Part shown: piece after piece, positions 24,884-32,306 of the stretch
How the letters are laid out: each line of letters opens with the position of its first letter
Numbering within the stretch: the first letter of the stretch is position 1
Source of the DNA: Alphaproteobacteria bacterium
Lineage (GTDB): Bacteria; Pseudomonadota; Alphaproteobacteria; Geminicoccales; Geminicoccaceae
NCBI GenBank assembly: GCA_030431615.1
Contig: JAUIID010000034.1
Location: 1 to 32,306, forward strand
Length of the DNA stretch: 32,306 nucleotides
Reading direction: 5' to 3'
The notes under the pieces: generated by a model
What the model saw: only the letters and a program-made list of their open reading frames with translations
Databases searched by the model: none
Told to the model about the DNA's origin: nothing
Program-made: the position numbers and the translations under genes

Positions 24884-25708
24884 CTAGTTGTCGTAGCTCT
24901 CGATATTGATCGTCAGCGTCCGGCGCATGGCGTCCGAGCCCTTGCCGGTCATCGGCCGGACGGAATGCCAGGAGTTGAACGTCTTGACGAAGATCACGCC
25001 CTGGTTCGGCGTGAACTCGAAGGTGTCGATGACGTCCATCTCGTCGAAGCGTGCCTGCCGGTTCAGCTCGTTGTAGGTGAGCGTCGGGTCCTTCGGCTTG
25101 TTGATGTCGGTGCCACCGCCGAGCGCCGGGTCCCATTCGCCGTCATCGACGATCGAGACCACCATGGTGATGAGCTTGCCCGGCGAATCCGAGTGCGGGA
25201 TCACATAGCCGCCGTCCGCCGGCAGCATCGAGTACTCGAACCGCGCGGAGAGCGGCGACCGGCCGGCATCCAGCCTGCCGCGCAGAAGGTTGCGCACGAA
25301 TTTCTTGGTCCGCCGCGCCGGGGTCGGCAGCTTGCCGTAGCCGAGGTCGACATGCCGTTCCGACAGCGCATCGACCACGCCTTTGATGAAGGCGTCGCTC
25401 TTGACCATGGCATGGAAGTCGCGCCAGATCGGTTTCGACTGGACGAAGTCGTGATAGGCCTTGGGGTTGCTCTTCTCCGAGAGCGAGTACTTGTGCCCGA
25501 CCTTGGCGAGATAGGCGAACATGTCGCGATCGGGATAGTTCGCCAGCATCTCGGCATAGCGATCGGCATCCACCAGCGGCTTGGCCAGACCGATCGGGAA
25601 GGGGTCATAGCGCAGCTCGAGGTGATCGTAGTTGAACATGCCCGTGTCCTTGCGGGAACCGCCGGCCGGGGCGGCAGGGGCGGGGGCTGGTTCGACGGCT
25701 GTGGCCAT
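24884..25708 (-). CDS. Fe(II)/2-oxoglutarate-dependent dioxygenase-like protein
   Basis: Predicted non-haem iron oxygenase, 274 residues from ATG 25708. Counting from the second ATG (25639, 251 residues), the iron triad is H149-x-D151 (GYVIPHSDSPGK) and H225 (NSWHSVRPM), with R239/R240 near the end for 2-oxoglutarate (MRRTLTINIESYD). The first 23 residues are alanine/proline-rich and may not be translated: the internal ATG has AAGGAC at ideal spacing, while the upstream ATG lies only 4 bp after the previous stop, with its AAGGAG 12 bases away. It probably hydroxylates a product or acceptor of the cluster, since it sits with genes for glycan-type modification. Substrate unknown. Confidence 0.78.
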   Translation of the reverse strand: MATAVEPAPAPAAPAGGSRKDTGMFNYDHLELRYDPFPIGLAKPLVDADRYAEMLANYPDRDMFAYLAKVGHKYSLSEKSNPKAYHDFVQSKPIWRDFHAMVKSDAFIKGVVDALSERHVDLGYGKLPTPARRTKKFVRNLLRGRLDAGRSPLSARFEYSMLPADGGYVIPHSDSPGKLITMVVSIVDDGEWDPALGGGTDINKPKDPTLTYNELNRQARFDEMDVIDTFEFTPNQGVIFVKTFNSWHSVRPMTGKGSDAMRRTLTINIESYDN

Positions 25709-25712
25709 GGCT

Positions 25713-26474
25713 TCAGGAGGCTCCTTGGGCGGCCAGGGGCGCTGCGTCGCGGCGGCCGCCCTGTCTTGCCGGCGATGCCGGAAGGAAGGGCAGGCCGGCG
25801 CGCTCATGCACCGCGGGCTCGGTGGTGAAGATGCCGGCATGCCGGTCTGCGAGGCAGCGCAGGATGGCGATATCGGTCTCGGTGTGCTTGCTGCGGGTCG
25901 ATCCCGCCTCGTCGATCAGGGGGTTGTGGGCGTAGGCGTGCGTGATCTCGAAGGAGAACCCGCTCATCACGAACCGGTCGAAACGACCGTCGGCGAGGCC
26001 GATGGCGAGCGCCATCACGCCGGTCGAGGGCTGCTTGCGCACCATCAGCGCGGCGATGTCGGGGTCGCTGCCGGTCAGCTCCCGCATCACCGCATCGTAC
26101 CGCTCGCGCGACCAGGCGATGGCCTCGTCGAAACCGTAGTCCAGCGCCCTCAGCCGTCGCTTGAAGTACCAGGGATGCATCCGGTAGCGCCGCAGCTCAC
26201 GCCACGCCCGCTTCAGCGCCGAGCCGTTCACTTCCGGTCGCGGGTAGATGTAGAGCTGGCCGGTGCGCAGGCCGCGCAGCGCCTCGAGCGCCAGGTCGTT
26301 GGCCGCCTTGTGACCGGAGGTCAGGACCGCGGACATGACCGTGACCACCGGGTCCGGCAGGCCGTGACGCAGGGCCGACCGGCCCGAGGCATTGGCGCAG
26401 GCGACAGCATCGATCAGGGCCGGCGGCGGCAATACCGGCTCCGGCTTCGAGCCCAGGATCAGAAGTGTCGACAT
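25713..26474 (-). CDS. Conserved protein, possibly glycosyltransferase-like
   Basis: Soluble protein of 253 residues that I cannot assign firmly. It begins with a Rossmann-like strand (MSTLLILGSKPEPVLPPPALIDAVACANASG) and includes TSGHKAANDLALEALRGLRTGQLY, a basic RRYRMHPWYFKRRLRAL stretch, PSTGVMALAIGLADGRFDRFVMSGFSFEITHAYAH, then H-x3-D in SKHTETDIAILRCLA. The last two blocks recall bacterial GT29/GT42-type sialyltransferase-like proteins, but this is a weak resemblance read by eye. It ends with a low-complexity alanine/glycine tail. It lies 4 bp upstream of the dioxygenase gene on the same strand, so the two are probably co-transcribed. The ribosome-binding site at 26474 is weak. Confidence 0.5.
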   Translation of the reverse strand: MSTLLILGSKPEPVLPPPALIDAVACANASGRSALRHGLPDPVVTVMSAVLTSGHKAANDLALEALRGLRTGQLYIYPRPEVNGSALKRAWRELRRYRMHPWYFKRRLRALDYGFDEAIAWSRERYDAVMRELTGSDPDIAALMVRKQPSTGVMALAIGLADGRFDRFVMSGFSFEITHAYAHNPLIDEAGSTRSKHTETDIAILRCLADRHAGIFTTEPAVHERAGLPFLPASPARQGGRRDAAPLAAQGAS

Positions 26475-26524
26475 GGTCCGGTCGTTCAACCCGCGGCAGG
26501 CACATCCCGTCAGATAGCATGTGG

Positions 26525-26549
26525 GCCGCCACCCGCAACCGGGTGCGGC
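26525..26549 (-). terminator. Candidate terminator after ABC gene 1
   Basis: Hairpin with CACCCG/CGGGTG around a CAAC loop, extended by GCCG/CGGC across one bulged C, giving about 10 bp. It lies 43 bp after the ABC transporter 1 stop and 50 bp before the next gene. No T tract follows on the minus strand, so it may be a weak terminator only. Confidence 0.35.
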
Positions 26550-26592
26550 AACCGGCCCGGCGATCCGGCGGCCGGTGTGCCCCAAACGGCGC

Positions 26593-28296
26593 TCAAGCCA
26601 TGGCCCGCGCTACCTCTCTGGTCCTGACACCGGTCGGCCCGACCTCGTAGACCCGGTCGGCCAGCTTCACCCAGATCGGCCGATGGGTGATGGCGACGAT
26701 GGAGACCCGACCTCTCAGCTGGCGCACATTGGCGCAGATCGCGGCCTCCGTCTCGGGATCGAGCGCACTCGTCACCTCGTCGAGGATCAAGAGCTTGGGC
26801 TTGACCACGAGTGCCCGGGCGAGGGCGATACGCTGGCGCTGGCCGCCGGAGAGCATCGTGCCGCGCTCGCCGACCACCTGCTCGATGCCGTTCGGCAGGG
26901 CGGCGACGAACTCCCAGGCGCCGGCGAGGCGCAGCGCCTCCTCGGCCGCCGCCGCGTCGAAGGCGGGATCGCCCAGGGTCACGTTGGCCAGCACGCTGTC
27001 GTGGAAAAGGGCCAGTTCCTGCGGGACGTAGCCGAGCATGGACCGCCAGGCGATGACATCCAGCTCGTCGAGCGGCACGCCATCGACCCGCACCGTCCCG
27101 CTCTGCGGCGTGAGCAGGCCAAGGAGAAGGTCGGTGATGGTGGTCTTGCCGACGCCGGACGGACCGGTGATGACGGTGAGCCGGCCCGCCGGGATGGTCA
27201 GGCTGGCATTCTTGATGACCGGCTTCTCGCCATAACCGAAGGTCACCTTGTCAAGCGAGCAGCCCTCGTTGAAGGTCGGCTGGCGGGTGCCGGTGAACTG
27301 CTCGCTCTCGGCCTCGGCTTCGGCCACCAGTTGGTGCACCGACCAGTAGGAAGCCTGCAGGATCTGGGCGCGCTGCTCCAGCTCCTGCACCTTGCCGAGC
27401 GTGCTGATGATCCGGGCGAGAAGCACGCCCATGACCAGGAGCTCGGGCAGGGCGATGACCTCGCTCGTATAGACGAAGAAGAAGGCACCGGCCGCCGCCA
27501 GGGCGACGATCGGCTCCCGCAGGCTCTTCATCAGGTGCCGGCTCATCGCCTCCTGCTGCAGGGCAACGCGCAGCTTGCCGGTGCGTCTCGAGAAGAACTC
27601 GGCGAACTGCGCCTGCCGCGACATCGCCTTCAGGGGCTTGATGTTCGAGAGCGTGTCCGAGAGGAGCGTGACGATATCCTCGGTGCGCTGGCGCTGCTTG
27701 ATGCCCGCACGCTTCGCCATTTTCACCAGCGGCAGGAGGATGACGGCGATGAGCGCACCCACCAGCAGCCCGATCAGGGCCACCTTCCAGGAGACGAGCA
27801 GCGCCACCACGAGCGTAATCGCCGCCTGGAAGACGGTCGCCAGATAGGTCGTGGCGACCAGATAGGCGTCGCCGGCGCGGGTCGAATCGAGGCTCACCGA
27901 GTTCGCCAGCCGGCCGACCGGGTGGCGGGTGAAGTAGGGCCAGCGGACGTTGAGCAGCGCCGTGACCAGCGCGATCCGCACGCGGGAGGCGACGGTGGCG
28001 ACCACGGCGCTCACATGGTACATCGCGAGGATCACCATAAGTGCCTTCACCAGCATGCCGATGACGATGACCGCGAGCAGCATCGGCAGGCTGGCGGGCA
28101 GGCCGAGCCAGGCAAGCCCGTCCGTGACGGCCTGGCCGATGCCGGTCGTGTCGTTCTCGCCGAAGGCGAGCGTCACGGCGGGCAGCATGCTGGCGAGGCC
28201 GATGCCCTCGGCCATGGTGGCGAGGATGAGCGCCGCCAGTACGGTCCATTTGACCATGCCCGAGGAGCTCATGAAGATGCGAAAGACGTCGCGCAT
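26593..28296 (-). CDS. ABC half-exporter 1 (membrane domain plus ATPase)
   Basis: Type IV-fold ABC exporter half-transporter, 567 residues, working as a dimer in the inner membrane. Six helices (about 15-310) precede the nucleotide-binding domain. Walker A GPSGVGKT 378-385, Q426, signature LSGGQ 482-486, Walker B LLILDE 502-507 with the catalytic glutamate, D-loop SALD, and switch H538 (ITHRP). All sites are intact. Motif positions agree residue by residue with ABC 2, so the two are gene duplicates and may form homodimers or a heterodimer. MsbA-like flippases and exporters of glycolipids or sulfated products share this architecture. The ATG at 28296 lies 22 bp after the duplicated leader element at 28319-28394. 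Confidence 0.9.
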   Translation of the reverse strand: MRDVFRIFMSSSGMVKWTVLAALILATMAEGIGLASMLPAVTLAFGENDTTGIGQAVTDGLAWLGLPASLPMLLAVIVIGMLVKALMVILAMYHVSAVVATVASRVRIALVTALLNVRWPYFTRHPVGRLANSVSLDSTRAGDAYLVATTYLATVFQAAITLVVALLVSWKVALIGLLVGALIAVILLPLVKMAKRAGIKQRQRTEDIVTLLSDTLSNIKPLKAMSRQAQFAEFFSRRTGKLRVALQQEAMSRHLMKSLREPIVALAAAGAFFFVYTSEVIALPELLVMGVLLARIISTLGKVQELEQRAQILQASYWSVHQLVAEAEAESEQFTGTRQPTFNEGCSLDKVTFGYGEKPVIKNASLTIPAGRLTVITGPSGVGKTTITDLLLGLLTPQSGTVRVDGVPLDELDVIAWRSMLGYVPQELALFHDSVLANVTLGDPAFDAAAAEEALRLAGAWEFVAALPNGIEQVVGERGTMLSGGQRQRIALARALVVKPKLLILDEVTSALDPETEAAICANVRQLRGRVSIVAITHRPIWVKLADRVYEVGPTGVRTREVARAMA

Positions 28297-28318
28297 GGGA
28301 TCCGGCTGCTAAGAGTGC

Positions 28319-28394
28319 GGCGCGCAGATGCGTGACGCGCGTTCTAGGCGATGTGGCCACCCCGTGCCAATTTCGCCATGCGGCGCAATTGCCT
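28319..28394 (-). repeat. Duplicated leader element, copy upstream of ABC 1
   Basis: The 24 bp at 28371-28394 match 31409-31432 at 23 positions, with the core TTTCGCCATGCGGCGCAAT identical. Similarity continues for about 50 bp more toward each ABC start (shared CCACAT, GCGCG, GCATC, GCGCC blocks). The end of this copy overlaps the sulfotransferase 4 stop codon. Each copy lies upstream of one of the two paralogous ABC genes. Confidence 0.65.
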
Positions 28395-29395
28395 TATCCG
28401 CAGTCGTACCCGAGTTGCGCCAGCGGCAGGCCGGTAAGTTGCGCCAGGCGTTGATTGCTCTCGGCGTAGCTGCCTTCGACCGTTGCCGCGATCTGGCGCT
28501 GCCAGCGCCGGCGAACGCGACGGCTGAGCGGGTCGAACAATCGGCCCTGCAAGCGCGCGCAGAAATTGTCGATCAGGCGCCTGCCGAAATTCGTCGCAAG
28601 GGGGCTGAGGCCGTTCAGGGGATCGGCGCGGCGCAGGTAGTTGAGGTGACGCATCACCACCAGTGCCACGGCATCGCGCGACGCGTTCAGCACCTCCTTG
28701 CCCGGCTCGGCGATCTCGCCTTCGATCCCGAGGAAACGACGCAGCTCCGCGAGCAAGCGGACCGGATCGTTCACGATCCACTCGTAGGGCAGCACCTGGA
28801 CATGGTCCGCGCCGAACAGGCCTTGATAGTGCGCGACCAGTCGATCGTACTTGAACTGCCGCAGGTTGAAGAATGGCATCCGCATGCTGCGTGAGCCCGC
28901 CAGGAAGGCGTCGAGCCGAAGCAGTCCGCCCTTCTTCACGTACTGGCCATAGGCGGAGAGGATGATCGAGCGCTGCTCCCGCACGACGAGCAGAATGCGG
29001 GCGTCGGGGAAGAGCCCATGCAGCAACTCGGCATTCCACGCGCTGTTGTGCCCGCCAGAGAAGAGACTGCCCGAAAGGCTCTCGCCCGACAGTGCCACCC
29101 AGGCATCCGCCGGCAGGTCCGGCTGCAGGCGTGCGAGGTAGGCTTCGCGAGGGCCTGCGAGGTCCGGCGCCAACGGATCGACGTGGTTCAGCGCGTGCGC
29201 ACCTTGCTCCGAACCGTCCTGGCCCCAGGGCAGTATGCCGTAGCGGCCACTGTCGAAGACCACCCGTTGCAGCCAGGTGCTGCCGGTCTTCGGATAGCCG
29301 ATATGGATGAGCAGTTGTCGGGGTATCGATCCCGCCATTGCACCGACCGTTTCGGCGGGAGAACAGTCCGGTGCGGGCGAGCTGGACGCAGTCAC
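28394..29395 (-). CDS. Sulfotransferase 4
   Basis: Sulfotransferase of 333 residues from GTG 29395, whose start overlaps the stop of ABC transporter 2 as GTGA (29392-29395), so translation is probably coupled. The PAPS loop is YPKTGSTWLQ at 34-43, complete and canonical; the 3'-phosphate region reads ILLVVREQRSIILSAYGQYVKKGG. DHVQVLPYEWIVNDP matches the corresponding block of sulfotransferase 2, so both belong to the same branch. An ATG at 29338 would give a shorter protein (MAGSIPRQLL) and is the alternative start. The tight link with an exporter gene is the best local evidence that a sulfated product is exported. Confidence 0.82.
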   Translation of the reverse strand: MTASSSPAPDCSPAETVGAMAGSIPRQLLIHIGYPKTGSTWLQRVVFDSGRYGILPWGQDGSEQGAHALNHVDPLAPDLAGPREAYLARLQPDLPADAWVALSGESLSGSLFSGGHNSAWNAELLHGLFPDARILLVVREQRSIILSAYGQYVKKGGLLRLDAFLAGSRSMRMPFFNLRQFKYDRLVAHYQGLFGADHVQVLPYEWIVNDPVRLLAELRRFLGIEGEIAEPGKEVLNASRDAVALVVMRHLNYLRRADPLNGLSPLATNFGRRLIDNFCARLQGRLFDPLSRRVRRRWQRQIAATVEGSYAESNQRLAQLTGLPLAQLGYDCG

Positions 29396-31191
29396 AATGC
29401 TGGCGCGATGGAGGCTCGGGAAGAACCGCCACCCGATTCCGGCTTGTCACCCGGGTTGGGCCTGGATCCATCGGCGGCGAAATCACCACCGTCAGCGTGC
29501 GCCATGTCCGACGTCTCGACGATGCGGCCGGACTCGATCCTGATCAGCTGGTCGGCGATGTCGAGGAACTCGCCGCGATGCGTTATCACGATGATCGTCA
29601 CCAATCCCTTCAGTCGCTCGACTTCGGCCTGGATCGCCTGCGCCGTCGCCCTGTCCAGGGCACTAGTCGCTTCATCGAAGATCAAAAGATCGGGCCGGCG
29701 GGCGAGCGCTCGCGCCAGAGCGATACGCTGTCGCTGTCCGCCAGAGAGCTTGGCGCCGCCTGAACCGACCTCGGTGGCGATGCCCTTCGGCAGGGAAGCA
29801 ACGAACTCGGCAGCACCCGCCAGCTCCAGCGCCCGTGTAACGTCCTCCTCGGTGATCGACGGATCACCGAAGGTGACGTTGTTGTAGATGGTGTCATGCA
29901 GGAGCATGAGTTCCTGGGCGACATAACCCACCCGATTGCGCCAGGCGCTGATGTCGAGATCCCCAAGCTCGACGCCGTCGATCGTGATCGAGCCGGAAGA
30001 GGGCTCGTACAGACGCAGGGTCAGATCGATGATGCTGGTCTTGCCGGCACCCGATGGACCGACGATGACCGTCAGGTCCTTTGCCTTGATCTTGAACGAC
30101 ACGTCCTGCAACGCCTGAACATCACCATGCAGCAGCGACACGTGATCGAACCGGATTCCGTCACTCAGCTCCGCCTGCTTGCCGCCGGTCCGCTCTTCCG
30201 CGGCCAGATTGAGATCCTCCAGCAAACGGCCGGTGACGATGTAGGCGCTCTCGAGCATGGCCACACGCTGATAGGTCTTCTGGAGCTTGCCGATGTTGTT
30301 CGCGGTCCGCGCCAGAGCCACTGCCATGATGGCCAGCGTCTCGAAGCCGACGTCCATGAAGGCGGGTGCGGCAAGGATGATCGCCGCGAATCCGATCGCG
30401 ATGAGGATCTCGTTCAGGCCGGTCAGCCCTTCGCGATACAGGATCTGGCGGCGCATCGCCCGCCGCACCTTCTCCACCTGCGCCCGCAGGACCTGCTCGT
30501 ACGCAGTCTCGCGACCCATCGCCCTGAGCGGCTTCAGATTGTGGAGAGCGTCCGTGAGCTCGCTGATCAATGCTCTTCTGGTAAAGGTCTCGCGCTTGCC
30601 AGCCTTCTTGGCCAGCGGGACGAGAAAGCCCAGTGCAGCCGCTACGACCAGCCCCAGGGCAACACCGGCGATCGCCAGTTTCCAGGACAGATAGAGGGCG
30701 ACCAGAAGATTGATTGCCGTCTGGGCCACAAGGGCAATGAACGTCGTGCTCGTCAGATAGGCGTCGGCCGCCCGGTTGGACTCGCCGGACACGATGAAAG
30801 GGAACTGCCCCTTGGCGCTGTCGATGATGTATTGCCAGCGAGCCCGCATGATGCCGGAAATCACCCGCCGGCGGATGACGGTTGCGACTTCTGCGGCAGT
30901 GTTGCTGATGAACTGGGTGGCCAGGAACGTTATCGATGCCTTCAGGATCATCATGATGATGAAGACACCGATGAGCGAATGCAGGTTGGGCTGAATGCCG
31001 AACTCTGCCAGCTTGTCGAGAATGACCTTCGACGTGCCCGAGGGATCCGAATCGCCACCGACGATCGCGATCACCGGCAGAAGTGTAACGAGTCCGATAC
31101 CTTCCGTCAGGCTCGCCAGAAAGAAGGCGAGCACGACCAGCCATGGTCGCCCGCCCGGCGCCGAATTGAAGATCCTGAAGAGCGTCCGCAT
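29392..31191 (-). CDS. ABC half-exporter 2, paralog of ABC 1
   Basis: ABC exporter half-transporter of 599 residues. It aligns with ABC 1 with no net gap over about 520 residues: both start with MR-x-x-FRIF, both keep SWK at 169-171, and Walker A GPSGAGKT (378-385), Q426, LSGGQ (482-486), LLIFDE (502-507) and SALD fall at identical positions. The TEGIGL motif at the end of helix 1 is also shared. It has a 30-residue disordered, glycine/serine-rich C-terminal tail that ABC 1 lacks. The glutamate of Walker B is present in both, so neither ATP site is degenerate. Gene order is ABC 2 - sulfotransferase 4 - ABC 1, all on the minus strand. Confidence 0.9.
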   Translation of the reverse strand: MRTLFRIFNSAPGGRPWLVVLAFFLASLTEGIGLVTLLPVIAIVGGDSDPSGTSKVILDKLAEFGIQPNLHSLIGVFIIMMILKASITFLATQFISNTAAEVATVIRRRVISGIMRARWQYIIDSAKGQFPFIVSGESNRAADAYLTSTTFIALVAQTAINLLVALYLSWKLAIAGVALGLVVAAALGFLVPLAKKAGKRETFTRRALISELTDALHNLKPLRAMGRETAYEQVLRAQVEKVRRAMRRQILYREGLTGLNEILIAIGFAAIILAAPAFMDVGFETLAIMAVALARTANNIGKLQKTYQRVAMLESAYIVTGRLLEDLNLAAEERTGGKQAELSDGIRFDHVSLLHGDVQALQDVSFKIKAKDLTVIVGPSGAGKTSIIDLTLRLYEPSSGSITIDGVELGDLDISAWRNRVGYVAQELMLLHDTIYNNVTFGDPSITEEDVTRALELAGAAEFVASLPKGIATEVGSGGAKLSGGQRQRIALARALARRPDLLIFDEATSALDRATAQAIQAEVERLKGLVTIIVITHRGEFLDIADQLIRIESGRIVETSDMAHADGGDFAADGSRPNPGDKPESGGGSSRASIAPAL

Positions 31192-31300
31192 CTAGGTGTC
31201 AATCAGGCAATCAGAACACATTCGCATTGGCCGGCCCCATCGCATGGTCCGGTGGCGCGAACTTGACTGAACGAGTTGTCGATAACGGCAGCCATCGCCT

Positions 31301-31318
31301 AGCCGCGTGACCGCGGCT
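31301..31318. other. Perfect inverted repeat upstream of ABC 2
   Basis: AGCCGCG (31301-31307) and CGCGGCT (31312-31318) form a 7-bp stem with a TGAC loop in the 253-bp gap between the dehydratase end and ABC 2. It may terminate dehydratase transcription or serve as an operator for ABC 2. It lacks a T tract. Confidence 0.3.
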
Positions 31319-31357
31319 TGTCCAGCGGGCGAGGCTGAGCCCTTCCGCCATGATGAA

Positions 31358-31432
31358 GGCGCACGGATGCCTGCGCGCATTGCAGCGAATGTGGTGAGCC
31401 GGCGCCCGTTTCGCCATGCGGCGCAATCGCCT
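31358..31432 (-). repeat. Duplicated leader element, copy upstream of ABC 2
   Basis: Second copy of the element described at 28319-28394, best conserved at 31409-31432. It lies 166 bp before the ABC 2 ATG, further than the other copy, so sequence has been gained or lost between element and gene. The region could also encode a short open frame, but the reading is not kept in the other copy. Confidence 0.65.
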
Positions 31433-31444
31433 CCCGGACTTCAC

Positions 31445-32306
31445 TCAGGCCGGCAGGCAGGCCGGGCCGAGCGGCGCGAAGCTCTTGTAGGTCAGGACGA
31501 ATTCCTGATGCCCGAGTGCCTCCGACTTCGTCGGCTCGCCTCCTGCCACCCGCTCGACGAGGTCCACGATCTCCCGGCCCACCTCGTCCAGCGTGCCGCG
31601 GCCTTCGAGGATCCTGCCGGCATCGACATCCATGTCGTCGGTCAGCCGCCGGTAGGTCTCGGGATTGGCGCAGATCTTGACCACGGGCGAGATGGCCGAG
31701 CCCACGACCGAGCCGCGGCCGGTCGAGAAGAGGGAGAGATGCGCACCCGAGGCGATCATCTCGGTGATCTCGGCATTGTCGTTGATGTTTGGGAACCCCC
31801 AGCGCACCGGGCCGTCGCCGATCATGTCGAGGAGATAGAGCCCGGGTGCCGTGGGCTTCACGCCCGGTTTGATCATCCCGACGATCGGCCGGGTCCCGCT
31901 CTTGGTGTAGGCGCCGATCGACTTCTCCTCGATCGTGCTGAGCCCCCCTGTGATGTTGCCGCCGCCGAAGCTCGACTGGTCCAGCATGCCGTAGACCCGG
32001 CGGCTCTTGTCCATGGCGTCCATGATCGCCTGGCCGAGCTCCGGCGTTGCCGCGCGGCCCGCCATGTGCGCCTCGCAGCCGAAGAGCTCGCCCAGCTCCT
32101 CGAACATCACCCGGGCCCCGGCATCCACCAGGATGTCGGCCGCCTTGCCGATGGCCGGGTTGGCGGTGAGCCCGCTGGTTCCGTCCGAGCCGCCGCAGAT
32201 CGTGCCGACGATCAGCTCGTCGAGGCCCATGGGCACCCTGGGTGCCCGGTCGAGCGCCGCGACCTGGTCTCTGACCCAGGCCCGCCCCGCCTCCACCGTG
32301 CTGCGC
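31445..32306 (-). CDS. UxaA-family sugar-acid dehydratase (altronate/galactarate dehydratase C-terminal part), 5' end cut by window
   Basis: C-terminal part of a UxaA-type dehydratase, which removes water from aldonic or aldaric acids such as altronate or galactarate to give a 2-keto-3-deoxy acid. About 286 residues are visible and the frame stays open to the right edge, so the start is outside; the GTG at 32296 is internal. Family marks: TICGGSDGTSGLTANPAIG with the metal-type cysteine, ARVMFEELGELFGCEAHMAGRA, and the glycine-rich GGGNITGGLSTIEEKSIGA and HLSLFSTGRGSVVGSAISPVVKIC. The stop at 31445 is followed by the 253-bp gap before ABC 2. The exact substrate is not determinable. A DapA-fold lyase elsewhere in the window could act on such keto-deoxy acids, but there is no linkage. 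Confidence 0.85.
   Translation of the reverse strand, partial: RSTVEAGRAWVRDQVAALDRAPRVPMGLDELIVGTICGGSDGTSGLTANPAIGKAADILVDAGARVMFEELGELFGCEAHMAGRAATPELGQAIMDAMDKSRRVYGMLDQSSFGGGNITGGLSTIEEKSIGAYTKSGTRPIVGMIKPGVKPTAPGLYLLDMIGDGPVRWGFPNINDNAEITEMIASGAHLSLFSTGRGSVVGSAISPVVKICANPETYRRLTDDMDVDAGRILEGRGTLDEVGREIVDLVERVAGGEPTKSEALGHQEFVLTYKSFAPLGPACLPA

Noticed and set aside
26521-28335. Long open frame (604 codons) antisense to ABC transporter 1
   Set aside because: Low-complexity charged product, and the opposite strand encodes a complete ABC exporter with all motifs.
29896-31266. Long open frame antisense to ABC transporter 2
   Set aside because: Same artefact as above; no recognisable fold and the other strand is a full gene.
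28371-31432. Direct repeats flanking ABC 2 and sulfotransferase 4 as ends of an insertion element
   Set aside because: No transposase or integrase, no target-site duplication recognised, and the similarity extends gradually toward the paralogous ABC genes, which fits gene duplication better.
31211-31444. Possible 77-codon gene between dehydratase and ABC 2
   Set aside because: No ribosome-binding site, and its reading is not kept in the related leader copy at 28319-28394, where a stop follows after about ten codons.
1-32306. tRNA, rRNA, CRISPR arrays, prophage or insertion sequence genes
   Set aside because: Looked for on both strands; no cloverleaf-like segment, regular spaced repeat, or transposase or integrase motif was found by eye.

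Overview
The window is GC-rich, gene-dense DNA of bacterial type. The gene styles (bactofilin, glycerophosphodiesterase with a membrane domain, FitAB/VapBC-type toxin-antitoxin, ATGA/GTGA/TTGA overlaps, weak AT-rich promoters) fit an alphaproteobacterium, perhaps Rhodospirillales-like. No rRNA or marker gene fixes the taxon. I saw no tRNA, rRNA, CRISPR array, transposase or integrase. Both end genes are cut by the window edges.

Left part (1-8.6 kb), general metabolism: the 3' end of an EamA/DMT transporter; aroE coupled by an ATGA overlap to a membrane glycerophosphodiester phosphodiesterase; a Nudix hydrolase; allA (ureidoglycolate lyase) coupled by ATGA to a DapA-fold lyase; an Ogt-type DNA alkyltransferase; a Bcr/CflA MFS pump; a second DapA-fold lyase; and a bactofilin.

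Middle (8.6-18.4 kb): a 330-nt leader precedes a glutaminase - MFS transporter - asparaginase operon, which looks like a dedicated amide amino-acid unit. A DUF1269 membrane protein, an RND efflux pair (lipoprotein adaptor plus permease, overlapping TTGA) and a FitAB/VapBC-like toxin-antitoxin pair with a palindromic operator candidate follow.

Right part (18.4-31.2 kb): this is the most unusual region. It holds four sulfotransferases of two types, a GT8-like glycosyltransferase, a SAM methyltransferase, an Fe(II)/2-oxoglutarate dioxygenase, an unidentified small protein possibly of glycosyltransferase type, a secreted orphan, and two collinear paralogous ABC half-exporters. Local duplication is visible several times: two sulfotransferases are near twins, the two ABC genes align without gaps through all motifs and share a duplicated upstream leader, and a 51-nt relic of the GT8 gene lies exactly 2,200 bp from the intact copy. 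I infer a locus for making, sulfating and exporting a surface glycan or other sulfated product. Embedded in it is a guanidinium exporter (Gdx/SugE) preceded by a good guanidine-II (mini-ykkC) riboswitch candidate. The window ends in a UxaA-type sugar-acid dehydratase.
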